From an uncultured Acidobacteriota bacterium (lineage in GTDB: Bacteria > Acidobacteriota > UBA6911 > CAINFC01), in contig CAINFC010000216.1 in the NCBI GenBank assembly GCA_903847975.1, positions 42,862 through 106,861 on the forward strand: a stretch of 64,000 nt of DNA, in the 5' to 3' direction. A program made the translations under genes and the position numbers. Position 1 is the first letter of the stretch; each line of letters begins with the position of its first letter. Shown here piece after piece: positions 25,729 through 35,160 of the stretch. The notes beneath the pieces are model-generated. The model was given only the letters and a program-made list of their open reading frames with translations, was not told the DNA's origin and did not search any database.

Positions 25729-26682
25729 CTAAGAAGATTCATACCGTGCCGCGATATCCGGGTGCTCCCGAAACCAGGCGGCCAACTGCCGGAGCCCGGC
25801 GGACAAGGGGGTAGAGGCGGACCAGCGCAGCTCCCGCGCCGCTTTCCGCGGATCCGCAATCCAGCGGGTGGTGTCCCAGATCCGGTTCGGCATGGTTGCC
25901 CATTGCGGTTCCTCGGCAATGTCGAAAAGAGCCCGGCAGGTTTCCACCAGCTCCTGCAGGCTCGTCTGGGTCCCGCTGCCGATGTTGAAAATTTCGCCGG
26001 GTGCCAGGCTCTCCGCCCGGGCCGCAAGCAGGAAGGCGTCCAGGGCATCGCCGATGAAAACGAAATCCCGGGCGGTCTGCGGATGAACCAGCGGCGGCAG
26101 ACGGCCATGAAGGGCATGCCGGACGAGCGTCGGCATCAGCCGCGAGGGGTCCTCCCAGGGGCCGTAAACGGAATACAGCCGGAGAATGCGCACCGGAAGC
26201 CGGTGGCGGATGGCCAGCTGGCGGCTGAAGTGGGCCGCCGCCAGCTTGGTGACGGCATAGGTGCTGTTCGGTTCCGGCCGTTCGTCTTCCGTCGGGGGAT
26301 GATCCTGGAGGCCGTACTCCGAAGAGCTGCCGGCCTGGATGAACGCGCGAAAGCCGCAAGGGCGACAGGATTCCAGGAGGCGGGCGGTGGCGGTCAGGTT
26401 GACCGCCACCATCCTTTCCAGGTCGGTCTGCGAGGAATAAGCGCCGTGCGCCGCCAGGTGGAAGATCCAGTCCGGCCGAACCCGGCTCACCACCTCCGCC
26501 ACGGCCGGCGAATGGCAAAGGTCGACTTCGTGCACCACAGCGGCCCGGCAATCACCGAGCCGCCAAAGGTCGGAGCCGGGGCGCACCAGCAGATGGGTTT
26601 CGGCCCCTTCCGCCAGCAGGCGGCCGGCCAGATTGGCGCCGACAAATCCGGCGGCTCCGGTGACCAGGGCTCGCAGCGACAC
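25729..26682 (-). CDS. NAD-dependent epimerase/dehydratase (extended SDR)
   Basis: 317 residues. The N-terminal TGAAGFVGANLAG is the Rossmann glycine motif, and YAVTK carries the catalytic Tyr and Lys with an upstream SSSEYG serine. Later FNIGSG and RDFVFIGDALDAF are typical of nucleotide-sugar epimerases and 4,6-dehydratases. It probably modifies a nucleotide sugar used by the glycosyltransferase in the same operon. The sulfotransferase stop is only 3 bp upstream of its start, so the two are cotranscribed. Confidence 0.87.
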   Translation of the reverse strand: MSLRALVTGAAGFVGANLAGRLLAEGAETHLLVRPGSDLWRLGDCRAAVVHEVDLCHSPAVAEVVSRVRPDWIFHLAAHGAYSSQTDLERMVAVNLTATARLLESCRPCGFRAFIQAGSSSEYGLQDHPPTEDERPEPNSTYAVTKLAAAHFSRQLAIRHRLPVRILRLYSVYGPWEDPSRLMPTLVRHALHGRLPPLVHPQTARDFVFIGDALDAFLLAARAESLAPGEIFNIGSGTQTSLQELVETCRALFDIAEEPQWATMPNRIWDTTRWIADPRKAARELRWSASTPLSAGLRQLAAWFREHPDIAARYESS

Positions 26683-26685
26683 GGA

Positions 26686-27618
26686 TCAGCCTCGCGTCAG
26701 GAAATTCCGGTAGTCCAGGCGTTCCAGGAAACCTTCCGCCAGGGCGGCAATCTCTTCTCTTTCCGCCTGGCCGAGCTCTTCGGCCGTAGCCCGGTTGACT
26801 TCGGGGCTGACCTTGCGGAGCGTTCCCCAGGGGTAAACTTCCTCCAGTGGATTGCCGTTCCAGGAGGGATAATCGAGGCTTTCCGGAATTTCCAGCCCGA
26901 GCCGGCGGCACAGGGAGCCCAGGACCTGCCTGGGATTTCCGAGGATATCCTCCAGGCGGAGCAGGTGGAAGCGCTCCGGATACCGGCTGCGGAAATAAAG
27001 CGCGTAGTGCTGGTTCAAGATCCAGCCCAGCATGTAGTTTTTCATGGAGAGCGGCACGGGTCGCTTCCGGGTGTCGGCATAGGCGGACCAGGGATTGCGG
27101 ACCACATGCAGCACGTGGCCCCGGGGAAAATCCGCAAGGATCTTTTCCGTGTCCACTACCACGACGGGACTGTAGCCGACGTGCCATTCCTCCCGGCCGC
27201 TCCCCTGCCGGTCTTTCCAGGCTTCGAAGGTGGACTCCAGGAAGGCGGCGACGTTGTTCCCGCGGGTGCGGGGCCGGGAGCTCATTCGGCGAAGGAAAGC
27301 GGCCAGGCGGTCCGCATCGCTGAAGTCAAAGGGGCTGTGGCGGAATTTGCTGACACGGGGCGTGCGGGCCCGAACCTTGGTTTCTTCGTCGATGATGGCG
27401 TAATAGTCTTCTTCCGCGGTGGCCTCGGTGGAAAACTCGGGCCAGCGGTACTTGACCGGAAAAGTCGAGGTGAGGGGATCGACCACCAGGCGGGTCCCCA
27501 GCTGGGATTCGAAAGGGTACACCCAGAGCTGCGGGTGGCCGTCGAGAAAACGGTGGGTGGTATTGCCGCCGTTTTCGTACATGGCGGAAATCATCAGGAG
27601 GCGAAAATCAGCTTGCAT
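26686..27618 (-). CDS. Sulfotransferase family protein
   Basis: 310 residues from an ATG with GGAG at a good distance. The N-terminal ISAMYENGGNTTHRFLDGHP is the 5'-phosphosulfate-binding loop seen in a bacterial sulfotransferase branch, and LHVVRNPWSAYADT is the 3'-phosphate-binding motif. It would transfer sulfate from PAPS to a sugar, lipid or small molecule in the cytosol. It lies between the TIGR03032 propeller gene and the epimerase, 19 and 3 bp away. A longer open frame extends upstream into the propeller gene but lacks a plausible start. Confidence 0.82.
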   Translation of the reverse strand: MQADFRLLMISAMYENGGNTTHRFLDGHPQLWVYPFESQLGTRLVVDPLTSTFPVKYRWPEFSTEATAEEDYYAIIDEETKVRARTPRVSKFRHSPFDFSDADRLAAFLRRMSSRPRTRGNNVAAFLESTFEAWKDRQGSGREEWHVGYSPVVVVDTEKILADFPRGHVLHVVRNPWSAYADTRKRPVPLSMKNYMLGWILNQHYALYFRSRYPERFHLLRLEDILGNPRQVLGSLCRRLGLEIPESLDYPSWNGNPLEEVYPWGTLRKVSPEVNRATAEELGQAEREEIAALAEGFLERLDYRNFLTRG

Positions 27619-27637
27619 GCGTTTGCTCCATGAAGGC

Positions 27638-28873
27638 TTACGAATTGGATGGGATCGGGTCCGCCCCCCGGCGGGCGGCAGGCCCCGGTTTGGCTTCCGG
27701 AACAGGCGGAACAGCTGGATCGTAGCGGTAGCACAGGTTTTCGGTTTTCGCGGGATTTTCTTTTTTCCCTTTAAGGAAGGGCAGGCGGAGCCCCATTTCC
27801 CCCGGGGCCCGTTCCACCGAGAAGATCTGGTTCCCCTCCGGCCAGGAGATGGAGCCCAGGACCCGTCCGTCGCGGGTATCCAGGGCGAAGATCCCGCACT
27901 GGCTGCGCTCCGGATCCAGCCCCGGAGCATACTGCCGGAATCGGGGCAGAACCCGGGAAACCCCGACAAAAGCGATGGTGCCGTGAAAGCAGAGGCCCCG
28001 GGTCCAGCCCGGGAGCCGGGCCATTGCCTGGAAACGCCCGCCTTCGGCAAATCCCACTTCCCCGTAGCCGCTGTTGTCCGCCCAGACTTTCCCGCGGTAA
28101 ATACGCGCGGAGTGAGGACGGGTCAACCCGTGCGCCATGGGCTCGCGGGTTCGTCCGGAAAACAGGACTCCCCGCCGGTCCACCGGGAAATCGCTGTGGC
28201 CCGGACGGCGGCGGCCGGGCCGCTCGGCGGAAGCGGAGAAAAAGGAATCCTCCAGCGCCGGCCCGGCGGCAATGGAATTGCACTGCAGGTAGTTGCAGTC
28301 GAAGCGCGGCTTTCCGGTTCCGTCAATCGATCGGGGCCACCAGCGGTACTGGAAGGTGCCGTCCGGGTGCAGGGCGACGACCGCGTTGTGGCCGCAGGCC
28401 GAACCGAAGAGCTGTCCCCCGATCAGGCTCAGGTCGTGAAGGTAGAGCGAGCCCGGATAAAAGGTGCTGCGAAAAGGAAGCAGCGTGCCTTTTGCCTGAT
28501 CCGTGCCGTGACGGCGGCGGTCGGAACGGGGCAGCCATCGTTCCACCGGCCGAAAAGCCAATACCTGGTTGGGATTGCGGGTGGCGGCCAGGTAAACGAT
28601 TCCGGCCTCCGGATCCAGAGCCAGCCCCGAGGGGTGCGGCAGCCCCAGGTAGCTGACTTCAGGGTTTCCGCGCGCGCCGCCGAGGGCCAGGAAAAGGTGT
28701 TCGTATTCCCGGGTCACCAGAAGCGTGCTGCCGGTCGAGGCCAGAATGTCCCACCAGTCTCCGCGGGTGCGATGGTGGAGCAGGGCCGGCGCCACGCAGG
28801 ACGCTTCTTTCCAGGAAGCCAGAATGTCGCCCGGTCTTCGCCACGCTCGATTCTGCTCGTCACGCAGCGTCAA
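27638..28873 (-). CDS. TIGR03032/DUF4915-like beta-propeller protein
   Basis: 411 residues from a TTG start with GAGGAG six bases upstream, overlapping the previous gene by 14 bp. Repeated hydrophobic-Gly strands (PHPSGLALDPEAGIVYLAAT, HDLSLIGGQLFGSACG, VALHPDGTFQYRWWP, GLCFHGTIAFVGVSRV) match a propeller of the TIGR03032 type, including the family's NxLQCNSIAAGP and QCGIFALDTRDG regions. No catalytic function is known for the family; it is often near sulfotransferases. The first 30 residues and the proline-rich tail are unlike the core. Confidence 0.72.
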   Translation of the reverse strand: MTLRDEQNRAWRRPGDILASWKEASCVAPALLHHRTRGDWWDILASTGSTLLVTREYEHLFLALGGARGNPEVSYLGLPHPSGLALDPEAGIVYLAATRNPNQVLAFRPVERWLPRSDRRRHGTDQAKGTLLPFRSTFYPGSLYLHDLSLIGGQLFGSACGHNAVVALHPDGTFQYRWWPRSIDGTGKPRFDCNYLQCNSIAAGPALEDSFFSASAERPGRRRPGHSDFPVDRRGVLFSGRTREPMAHGLTRPHSARIYRGKVWADNSGYGEVGFAEGGRFQAMARLPGWTRGLCFHGTIAFVGVSRVLPRFRQYAPGLDPERSQCGIFALDTRDGRVLGSISWPEGNQIFSVERAPGEMGLRLPFLKGKKENPAKTENLCYRYDPAVPPVPEAKPGPAARRGADPIPSNS

Positions 28874-29594
28874 GGCCGTCTCCTCTTTCCGCCGGCAGGA
28901 TGGGATTTTTTTTCAGCTCCTGCCGCATCCGCCAGGCTCCCCAATAGAGTCGCAGTGCGGAGCTCCAGCGCGTCGTGGACCGGCCTCCCCGCCTCTGGGT
29001 GGAAAGGATCGGGATTTCCATCATCGGGTAGTGGTAGTGCCGGCAGATGACATGAAACTCCAGGTCGATCAGGTCGTCCGGTCGGGAAAGGCGAAGCAGC
29101 GGGCGGAAATCCCGGGGGAAAATCTTGGGAGTGCCGTTGATGTCCCAGTAGGGCAGATCGAAAAGGGCGCGGCACTCCATGTTGTAAAGCAGCGATCCCA
29201 GGCGCCGCTGCCGGCTTTCGCGGATTTTGCGGTTGGCCTTGATGACCGTCTGGGGGTTGTTTACGGCGTAGCGCAGCAGCCGGTGCAGATCCGCGGCCGA
29301 GGTCCGAGCCGAATTGGTATAGCACAGCGTCCGGCCCAGGGCTTCCGTCAGACCCAGGCAGACGGCATGCCCCCAGCCGGACCGTTCGGAGCAGAAGGCC
29401 CGGATTCCCGGGTAGGTGTATGCCAGCTCCTGGCATCTTTCCCAGGAGGCGTCCCGGCTGCCGTTGACCACCAGCAGGATTTCCCAGGAAGCCGGGAAGT
29501 CCTGCAGCGCTTCCCGGTACTCGCAGACTGTTTCGACGATATGGTCCGCCTGGTTGTATACCGGCAATATGATGGAATAGTCCGGATCACCCAT
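28860..29594 (-). CDS. Family 2 glycosyltransferase
   Basis: 244 residues with GGAGG eight bases before the ATG. YSIILPVYNQADHI and LLVVNGSRDASW give the GT-A donor-site start; the usual DxD appears altered, with TNSARTS at the equivalent place, so donor binding may be unusual. WDINGTPKIFPRDF and PDDLIDLEFH fit the acceptor half of DPM1-like GT2 enzymes. It overlaps the transketolase C gene by 8 bp and the propeller gene by 14 bp, so it is part of one operon. Confidence 0.82.
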   Translation of the reverse strand: MGDPDYSIILPVYNQADHIVETVCEYREALQDFPASWEILLVVNGSRDASWERCQELAYTYPGIRAFCSERSGWGHAVCLGLTEALGRTLCYTNSARTSAADLHRLLRYAVNNPQTVIKANRKIRESRQRRLGSLLYNMECRALFDLPYWDINGTPKIFPRDFRPLLRLSRPDDLIDLEFHVICRHYHYPMMEIPILSTQRRGGRSTTRWSSALRLYWGAWRMRQELKKNPILPAERGDGLDAA

Positions 29595-30525
29595 TTGCGG
29601 AACCTCCCGGGCGGCAGGCGGAAAGGATCCGGCGGGCGATGGCTTCCTCCGACAGGCCGGCGACGTGGTTCATGTGAGCTTCGCTTCCGGTCCTCCCGCG
29701 CGGAATGAAGGACACTCCGATGCGCTGCAGGCAGCAGGTCAGGCTGTGTTCCGCAATGGTTTCCGCGACCAGGGAGCCCAGACCCCCGGACACGAAATGA
29801 GCCTCCACGGTAAATACCAGCGGGTAAAGCGCCAGGTCTTGCATCAGGGCTTCGGTCGGCGCGGGGCTCAGGCAGGAGACGATGCCGACCGCTGCATGGA
29901 CGCCTTCCTTTTCCAGGCTTTCTGCGGCGTTCAGGGCGGAGATCGCCGGTGGCCCCATGGCCAGGACCAGGGCATCTTCACCCGTCCGGACGGTTTCGAT
30001 CTGCTGCAGACGGAATCGGCCATTCAGGCCGGGGACCGTCTGCTGTTCATTCTTGCCGAGCCGGTAATAAACCGGGCCGGGAAGATTCCAGGTGGCGCGC
30101 AGAGCCTGGCGGGCCTGGCAGGAATCGGCGGGCACCACCACGGTCATTTCCGGGAGAACTCTCATCAGGGCGACGTCTTCCAGCCCGAAATGGGTCCAGC
30201 CGGCCGAGCCGTACTCGAACCCGCCGCCCACGCCCAGAATCCGGACCGGCAGCTGGTGATACAGCGGACCGTTCCGGATCACCTCGAACGGCCGCAGGGT
30301 GGCGAAGGTTGACATGGAGTAGCAGAAGGGAATCATCCCGGATTCGGCCAGGCCGGTGGCCAGGCCGATCATGTTCTGCTCGGCCACGCCGACATTGAAG
30401 AAGCGGGCGGGAAAGCGTTCTGCGAAAGGCTCCAGGACCGTATAGCCCAGATCGGCGGTCAGCAGGACCAGGCGCTCCTCCTCTTCTGCCAGCCGCAGCA
30501 GTTCCTGCAGCACTTCTCTTCTCAC
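29587..30525 (-). CDS. Transketolase C-terminal subunit (split transketolase)
   Basis: 312 residues from a GTG that overlaps the preceding stop as GTGA. It contains the pyrimidine-binding half of a transketolase: RFFNVGVAEQNMIGLATGLA with the catalytic Glu, FEYGSAGWTHFGLEDVALMR, and a C-terminal transketolase domain (about 190-312). With the N-terminal subunit it would form a TPP enzyme moving two-carbon units between sugar phosphates. Split transketolases in sugar-biosynthesis clusters usually make a dedicated precursor rather than serve central metabolism. Confidence 0.88.
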   Translation of the reverse strand: MRREVLQELLRLAEEEERLVLLTADLGYTVLEPFAERFPARFFNVGVAEQNMIGLATGLAESGMIPFCYSMSTFATLRPFEVIRNGPLYHQLPVRILGVGGGFEYGSAGWTHFGLEDVALMRVLPEMTVVVPADSCQARQALRATWNLPGPVYYRLGKNEQQTVPGLNGRFRLQQIETVRTGEDALVLAMGPPAISALNAAESLEKEGVHAAVGIVSCLSPAPTEALMQDLALYPLVFTVEAHFVSGGLGSLVAETIAEHSLTCCLQRIGVSFIPRGRTGSEAHMNHVAGLSEEAIARRILSACRPGGSANG

Positions 30526-31316
30526 GGCGTGCGCTCCAGTTCGAAAATTGCCTGCTGGTACTGATCCTGGTTCATGGGCCAGTAATGCCAGTGAATTTCG
30601 TTTTCCATATAGGAAACGCCCTTGCCGAAAACGGTCCGGGCCAGCAGAACCTGGGGCCGGCTTCGCTCTTCCCGGAAGGACAGCATCTCCCGATTCATCT
30701 GGTTGACATCGTGTCCGTCCGCTTCGGCAACGCGCCAGCCCATCGATTGCCAGCGATCCCGCAGGGATTCCTGGCAGAGCACGTTGCGGGTGTAGCCGAA
30801 GGCCTGCTGCCCGTTATTGTCCACGATGGCCGTCAGGCCGCAAAGACGGTGATGGCCGGCAAAGAGCACCGCTTCCCATAGCGAGCCTTCGTTGCATTCC
30901 GCATCGCTGAGCAGGGCATAAACCCTGCGTGGGGAACCCTGCAACCGGGCTGCCAGGGCGGAGCCCGCCGCGTAGGCCAGCCCGAGCCCCAGCGAACCGG
31001 TGGAAAAATCCACGAAGGGGAGCTGGTGCTCCGGGTGAACGCCGAGCAGGCTGTCGTCGGCGCAATAGGAATGCAGGGCCGTCTCGTCCAGGCGGCCGGT
31101 GAGGTACAGCGCGGCGTAGAGAGCCAGGGCGGCATGCCCCTTGGAAAGAACAAACCGATCCCGGTGGGGGGCTTCGGCTCCCGGGATTTCCAGGATCCGG
31201 CCGTAAAGAAGGGCCAGGATGTCGGCCACCGATAAGGCGGAGCCGATATGACCTACCCCGGCACGATACGACTGTTCCAGGATGATCCTGCGAATTGCCT
31301 TGCTGTCCGGTTTCAT
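30522..31316 (-). CDS. Transketolase N-terminal subunit (split transketolase)
   Basis: 264 residues. The TPP-binding half is clear: GVGHIGSALSVADILALLY, DRFVLSKGHAALALYA, GSLGLGLAYAAGSALAARL and the SDAECNEGSLWEA Mg-TPP motif with NNGQQAFG. It is the first gene of a six-gene minus-strand operon, and its end overlaps the C-subunit by 4 bp. An in-frame ATG at 31376 would add 20 residues but lacks a ribosome binding site. The divergent gap to the next plus-strand gene (217 bp) must hold the promoters. Confidence 0.88.
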   Translation of the reverse strand: MKPDSKAIRRIILEQSYRAGVGHIGSALSVADILALLYGRILEIPGAEAPHRDRFVLSKGHAALALYAALYLTGRLDETALHSYCADDSLLGVHPEHQLPFVDFSTGSLGLGLAYAAGSALAARLQGSPRRVYALLSDAECNEGSLWEAVLFAGHHRLCGLTAIVDNNGQQAFGYTRNVLCQESLRDRWQSMGWRVAEADGHDVNQMNREMLSFREERSRPQVLLARTVFGKGVSYMENEIHWHYWPMNQDQYQQAIFELERTP

Positions 31317-31533
31317 GACTCGCTTTTTCTTTTCCGGTGCCGATTCTTGAAGATCGATGCGATAGAAGTTTACCATTTGGACCCGGCGGAGCCAAGGGAG
31401 GACATGCTTTCTGGAAAGGAAGAAGGAATAGACACGCGCATCCCGGTGTCGGTTTGGGGAAAGGATCCGCAAATTTTTTGAATTTTAACAGCCCGGCTCA
31501 CGTATAAAAGTATAATGAGTGCTGGGAGGTGCC

Positions 31534-33678
31534 ATGCTTTTTGAACCGTTTTCAAGAAGAATACTGTTTACTGCTTCGCTGGCGGGGTTGAGCCGGGTGG
31601 GAGCGGGAAAATCCGCTTCACCGTCCATTGACCGCCGGCGCCTGGTGCAAAGACATAATCCGATTTTGCGGCAAATGGATCCGCTGTCCCCCTTGTCGGT
31701 GGGGAATGGCGAGTTTACCTTTACGGCAGACGTGACCGGGCTGCAGTCCTTTCCGGGGGAATATTCGTCCGGGATCCCTCTTTGCACCCAGTCCCACTGG
31801 GGCTGGCACTCCTTTCCTGTTCCTGCCGGAATGTCGGTTTCCGATTTCCGCATGACTCCCATGGATACCTACGGTCGTATGGTCGGCTACCCCATCAAGG
31901 CGGAGGGTCAGAAAGAGATGTACCAGTGGCTCCGGGAAAACCCGCACCGGCTGAACCTGGCCCGTATCGGATTTGTTTTCCGGAAGGCGGACGGTTCTGC
32001 GGCCGTTGTGGCCGACCTGCGGGAAATGCAGCAGACGCTGGACCTCTGGACCGGAGTTCTGGTCAGCCGCTATCGGCTGGGCGAGGAAAAGGTGACCGTC
32101 CAGACCTGCGCTCATCCGCGCGAGGATGCCATTGCGGTCCGGGTCGAAAGCAGCCTGATCCGCCGGGGAAACCTGGAAATCATGATTTCTTTTCCGTACG
32201 GGTCTCCGGGGATGGATGCCTCGGATTGGGCGAAGCCGGAGAGGCACGCCTCCACGCTGGTGCCTCTGGAGGCCCGAAAGATACGGATTGTACGCCGGCT
32301 CGATGAAGCCTCCTACCAGGTAGAAGTGGGCTGGGCCGTGGATGGCAGTTTCCGGCAGGCGGCCCCTCATGAATATCGGCTCCAACCGGGGAAAGGACTG
32401 TCCGGTTTCGAGTTTGTTGCCCGCTTTTCCCCGAAAAGCAAGCCTTTCGCACCCTTATCGGCGCCCCGGACGTTCGAAGAGAGCGAAGAGCATTGGCGCC
32501 GCTTCTGGGCTTCCGGCGCTGCGGTGGACCTGGAGGGGAGCTCGGATGCCCGCGCCGGGGAGCTGGAAAGAAGAATTGTGCTGTCCCAGTACCTGACGGC
32601 CATCCAGTGCGCCGGATCGGTTCCGCCCCAGGAAACCGGCCTGACGTGCAACAGCTGGAACGGCAAGTTTCACCTGGAAATGCACTGGTGGCACGCGGCG
32701 CACTTTGCCCTGTGGAACCGCCTGGCGCTCCTGGAAAAGAGCCTGGACTGGTACCGGGCCATCCTGCCCGAAGCCCGCAAAACGGCCGAGCGGCAGGGGT
32801 ATGCCGGAGCCCGCTGGCCCAAGATGGTGGGCCCCGACGGGCGGGAAAGTCCTTCGCCGATCGGGCCGCTGCTCGTCTGGCAGCAGCCTCACCCCATCTA
32901 CTACGCGGAACTGTGCCACCGGACCCGGCCCGGAGCGGAAAGCCTGCAGCGCTTTCAGGATGTGGTCTTCCAGACCGCCGACTTCATGGCATCCTTTGCC
33001 TATTATCAAAAAGAGAAAGACCGCTTTGTGCTGGGTCCCCCGCTGATACCGGCCCAGGAAAACCATGCTCCTGCCGGCACCTGGAATGCCTGCTACGAAC
33101 TGGCTTACTGGCGCTGGGGGCTGGAGACCGCCTGCCAGTGGCGCCAGCGGCTGGGGCAGAAGCCGGATCCCTCCTGGCTGCGGGTTCTTTCCAAGCTCAG
33201 CTCCCTGCCGGTCCGGGAAGGAGTCTACCTGGCTCACGAAAACTGCCCGGAGACTTTCCAGCAGAAGAATCTGGACCATCCTTCCATGCTCGCGGCCCTC
33301 GGGGTGCTTCCCGGGAAGGGCGTGGACCGCGAAACCATGCGGCGGACGCTGCAGGCGGTCCTGCGGGATTGGCGCTGGGAAAGCACCTGGGGTTGGGACT
33401 ATCCGATGATCGCCATGACGGCGGCCCGGTTGGGCGAGCCGGAAAAAGCGGTGGATGCCCTGCTGCTGGAAACGCCCAAAAACCGCTACCTGCCCAACGG
33501 TCACAACTGGCAGCGGGCCAATCTGCCGCTCTATCTTCCCGGCAACGGGGGGCTTCTGGCGGCCATTGCCGTCATGACCGCCGGCTGGGAGGGCAGTTCG
33601 AAAGCGGAGAGCCATCCCGGCTGGCCCCGTGACGGTCGCTGGCAGGTCCGCTCCGAAGGCTTCCTTCCCATCCTGTAG
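31534..33678 (+). CDS. Tat-exported six-hairpin glycosidase-like protein
   Basis: 714 residues with GGGAGG five bases before the ATG. FSRRILFTASLAGL is a twin-arginine signal. The N-terminal part is beta-rich (MDPLSPLSVGNGEFTFTAD, as in GH65/GH95-type super-sandwich domains). The C-terminal half is an (alpha/alpha)6 barrel with WNGKFHLEMHWWHA, GARWPKMVG, LVWQQPHPIYYAE and HNWQRANLPLYLPGNGG, again like GH65/GH95 enzymes. A glycosidase or phosphorylase acting on oligosaccharides outside the cytoplasm is likely; the family assignment is inferred. TATAAT at 31511-31516 marks a probable promoter. Confidence 0.7.
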   Translation: MLFEPFSRRILFTASLAGLSRVGAGKSASPSIDRRRLVQRHNPILRQMDPLSPLSVGNGEFTFTADVTGLQSFPGEYSSGIPLCTQSHWGWHSFPVPAGMSVSDFRMTPMDTYGRMVGYPIKAEGQKEMYQWLRENPHRLNLARIGFVFRKADGSAAVVADLREMQQTLDLWTGVLVSRYRLGEEKVTVQTCAHPREDAIAVRVESSLIRRGNLEIMISFPYGSPGMDASDWAKPERHASTLVPLEARKIRIVRRLDEASYQVEVGWAVDGSFRQAAPHEYRLQPGKGLSGFEFVARFSPKSKPFAPLSAPRTFEESEEHWRRFWASGAAVDLEGSSDARAGELERRIVLSQYLTAIQCAGSVPPQETGLTCNSWNGKFHLEMHWWHAAHFALWNRLALLEKSLDWYRAILPEARKTAERQGYAGARWPKMVGPDGRESPSPIGPLLVWQQPHPIYYAELCHRTRPGAESLQRFQDVVFQTADFMASFAYYQKEKDRFVLGPPLIPAQENHAPAGTWNACYELAYWRWGLETACQWRQRLGQKPDPSWLRVLSKLSSLPVREGVYLAHENCPETFQQKNLDHPSMLAALGVLPGKGVDRETMRRTLQAVLRDWRWESTWGWDYPMIAMTAARLGEPEKAVDALLLETPKNRYLPNGHNWQRANLPLYLPGNGGLLAAIAVMTAGWEGSSKAESHPGWPRDGRWQVRSEGFLPIL

Positions 33679-33750
33679 CGTTCCCCGGCCTTCGCTCCCG
33701 GGGGCCGGCCTTGTTGTTGGTTTCATTATATCGGTTTATCGGTTGAGGAG

Positions 33751-35046
33751 ATGGATACGGTTCCCATGAAGCGCTATGATTTTCTTTGCAGCCCGCTATG
33801 GGTAGGCATTGCGCTCGGCACTGCCTGGGCCGTCCGCGGCCAGTTCGGACATGAATACGGTGCCGCCTGGGCCGGCGCCGTCGGCTCCCTGGCTGCCCTG
33901 CTGGCCGCCCGGCGGCAGGACTGGCTGGCCAGGGCCTTTTATGCCGCCCTGGCCGGTGCCATCGGCTGGGGACTCGGCGGCATGATGAGCTACGGCCTGG
34001 TGGTCGGCTACGGCCGGGCGACGGATTATGCCAACGCCTGCTACGGCCTGGTCATGTTATTTGTGATCGGCGGACTGTATGGATTTCTGGGCGGCGGGCT
34101 GTTCGGCATGGCGCTTTCCGATGCGCCGCAGAGGCCGGCCGCCTGGAGCGCACTGATTGCCGAAATGGCCGCCGGCGGCCTGGTGGCTTACTATTTTCTC
34201 ATCGAGCAGCTGGAATGGCGGGTCAATCCTCCGCGGTCCGAAGCCTGGGCGGTCTGCCTGGGAATTGCGGCCGCCCTGACCTGGCACCTGCTCCGCCGGC
34301 GGGATTACCCGGCCCTTCGGGTGGCGCTGTTTGCCGGGGCGGGCGGAGGATTCGGATTTGCATTCGGCAATTTCCTGCAGATCCTGGGACATGTTTCGGG
34401 GATCCCCTTCAACTTCTGGAACGTGATGGAATACTCGCTGGGCTTTTTCGGCGGACTCGGCCTGGCCTACGGCACGCTGACCGGCGAATGGGAAAGGGAA
34501 GCGGAACCGGATTGGATCCCGGTCCATCCGGCCTTTCCCCTGGCCGGGCTGGTCCTGGCAATCCCCTTCATCCTGTGGCAGCAAAGCTTCGGCGTCGAGA
34601 GAATCCGTCAGACCCTCGCCCCGCTGGTGGCAGTCGAAAGCGCATCTCTGCTGCTGGCAGTCCGCTGGGGTCCGCTGTTCCTGATCCTGGCCCTGGCCGT
34701 GCTCTGGCTGGTCCGGTTCCGGAAGCGGTCCGGCCTGACCCTCCCGCAGGTGCGTGCCTTTTTTTTCGGATACTGGGCCGTCTACATTGCCCTGAGCCTC
34801 CTGATTACTGGCGCTTTCCTCAGCACCTACCGGGTGGAGCAGTATTTGTATCTGGTCAACTACGCTGCCGCGGCACTGGCCATCGGTTTCCTGAAGCCGC
34901 GCTTTTCCCCCCGGCCGCTCCGGCCTGCGGTCCTGGTCCGCACGATGCTGGGCCTGCTGGCGCTGATCGGCCTGCTGGCCGGAATCGCCATCCGTACCCA
35001 TGGCGAACTGCAGGGCGCCCAGAAAAGATTCGAAGTCAGAAAATGA
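33751..35046 (+). CDS. Polytopic inner-membrane protein, function unknown
   Basis: 431 residues with about ten hydrophobic segments separated by short loops and many small-residue stretches (AGAIGWGLGGMMSYG, GGLYGFLGGGLFGMA, GAGGGFGFAFGN). The loop between segments (VRGQFGHEYGAAW) contains charged residues near the membrane. I do not recognise the family. It follows the glycosidase-like gene by 72 bp and is probably cotranscribed. The start is awkward: GAGGAG touches the first ATG directly, while the next ATG (33766) is 15 bases from it. Confidence 0.7.
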   Translation: MDTVPMKRYDFLCSPLWVGIALGTAWAVRGQFGHEYGAAWAGAVGSLAALLAARRQDWLARAFYAALAGAIGWGLGGMMSYGLVVGYGRATDYANACYGLVMLFVIGGLYGFLGGGLFGMALSDAPQRPAAWSALIAEMAAGGLVAYYFLIEQLEWRVNPPRSEAWAVCLGIAAALTWHLLRRRDYPALRVALFAGAGGGFGFAFGNFLQILGHVSGIPFNFWNVMEYSLGFFGGLGLAYGTLTGEWEREAEPDWIPVHPAFPLAGLVLAIPFILWQQSFGVERIRQTLAPLVAVESASLLLAVRWGPLFLILALAVLWLVRFRKRSGLTLPQVRAFFFGYWAVYIALSLLITGAFLSTYRVEQYLYLVNYAAAALAIGFLKPRFSPRPLRPAVLVRTMLGLLALIGLLAGIAIRTHGELQGAQKRFEVRK

Positions 35047-35080
35047 TGACCCGGTGAAGTCGCCCGCCTGGCGGCAGGCC

Positions 35081-35160
35081 CTTCCGCTTTTCTTCCAAGT
35101 CTTCCTGTGATCCCCATCTTTTCACAGGAAGACGGGAAGATCAGGAAGGAAGGAGGAAGC
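35081..35160. repeat. REP-like intergenic palindrome, copy D
   Basis: CTTCCAAGTCTTCCTGTGA pairs with TCACAGGAAGACGGGAAG, and the right arm continues AGGAAGGAAGGAGGAAG. It lies in the gap between two convergent genes, 35 bp after the membrane protein stop. Confidence 0.8.

Noticed and set aside
31317..31533. Possible small gene between transketolase and the glycosidase-like gene
   Set aside because: Only short frames without ribosome binding sites; the region is better read as divergent promoters.
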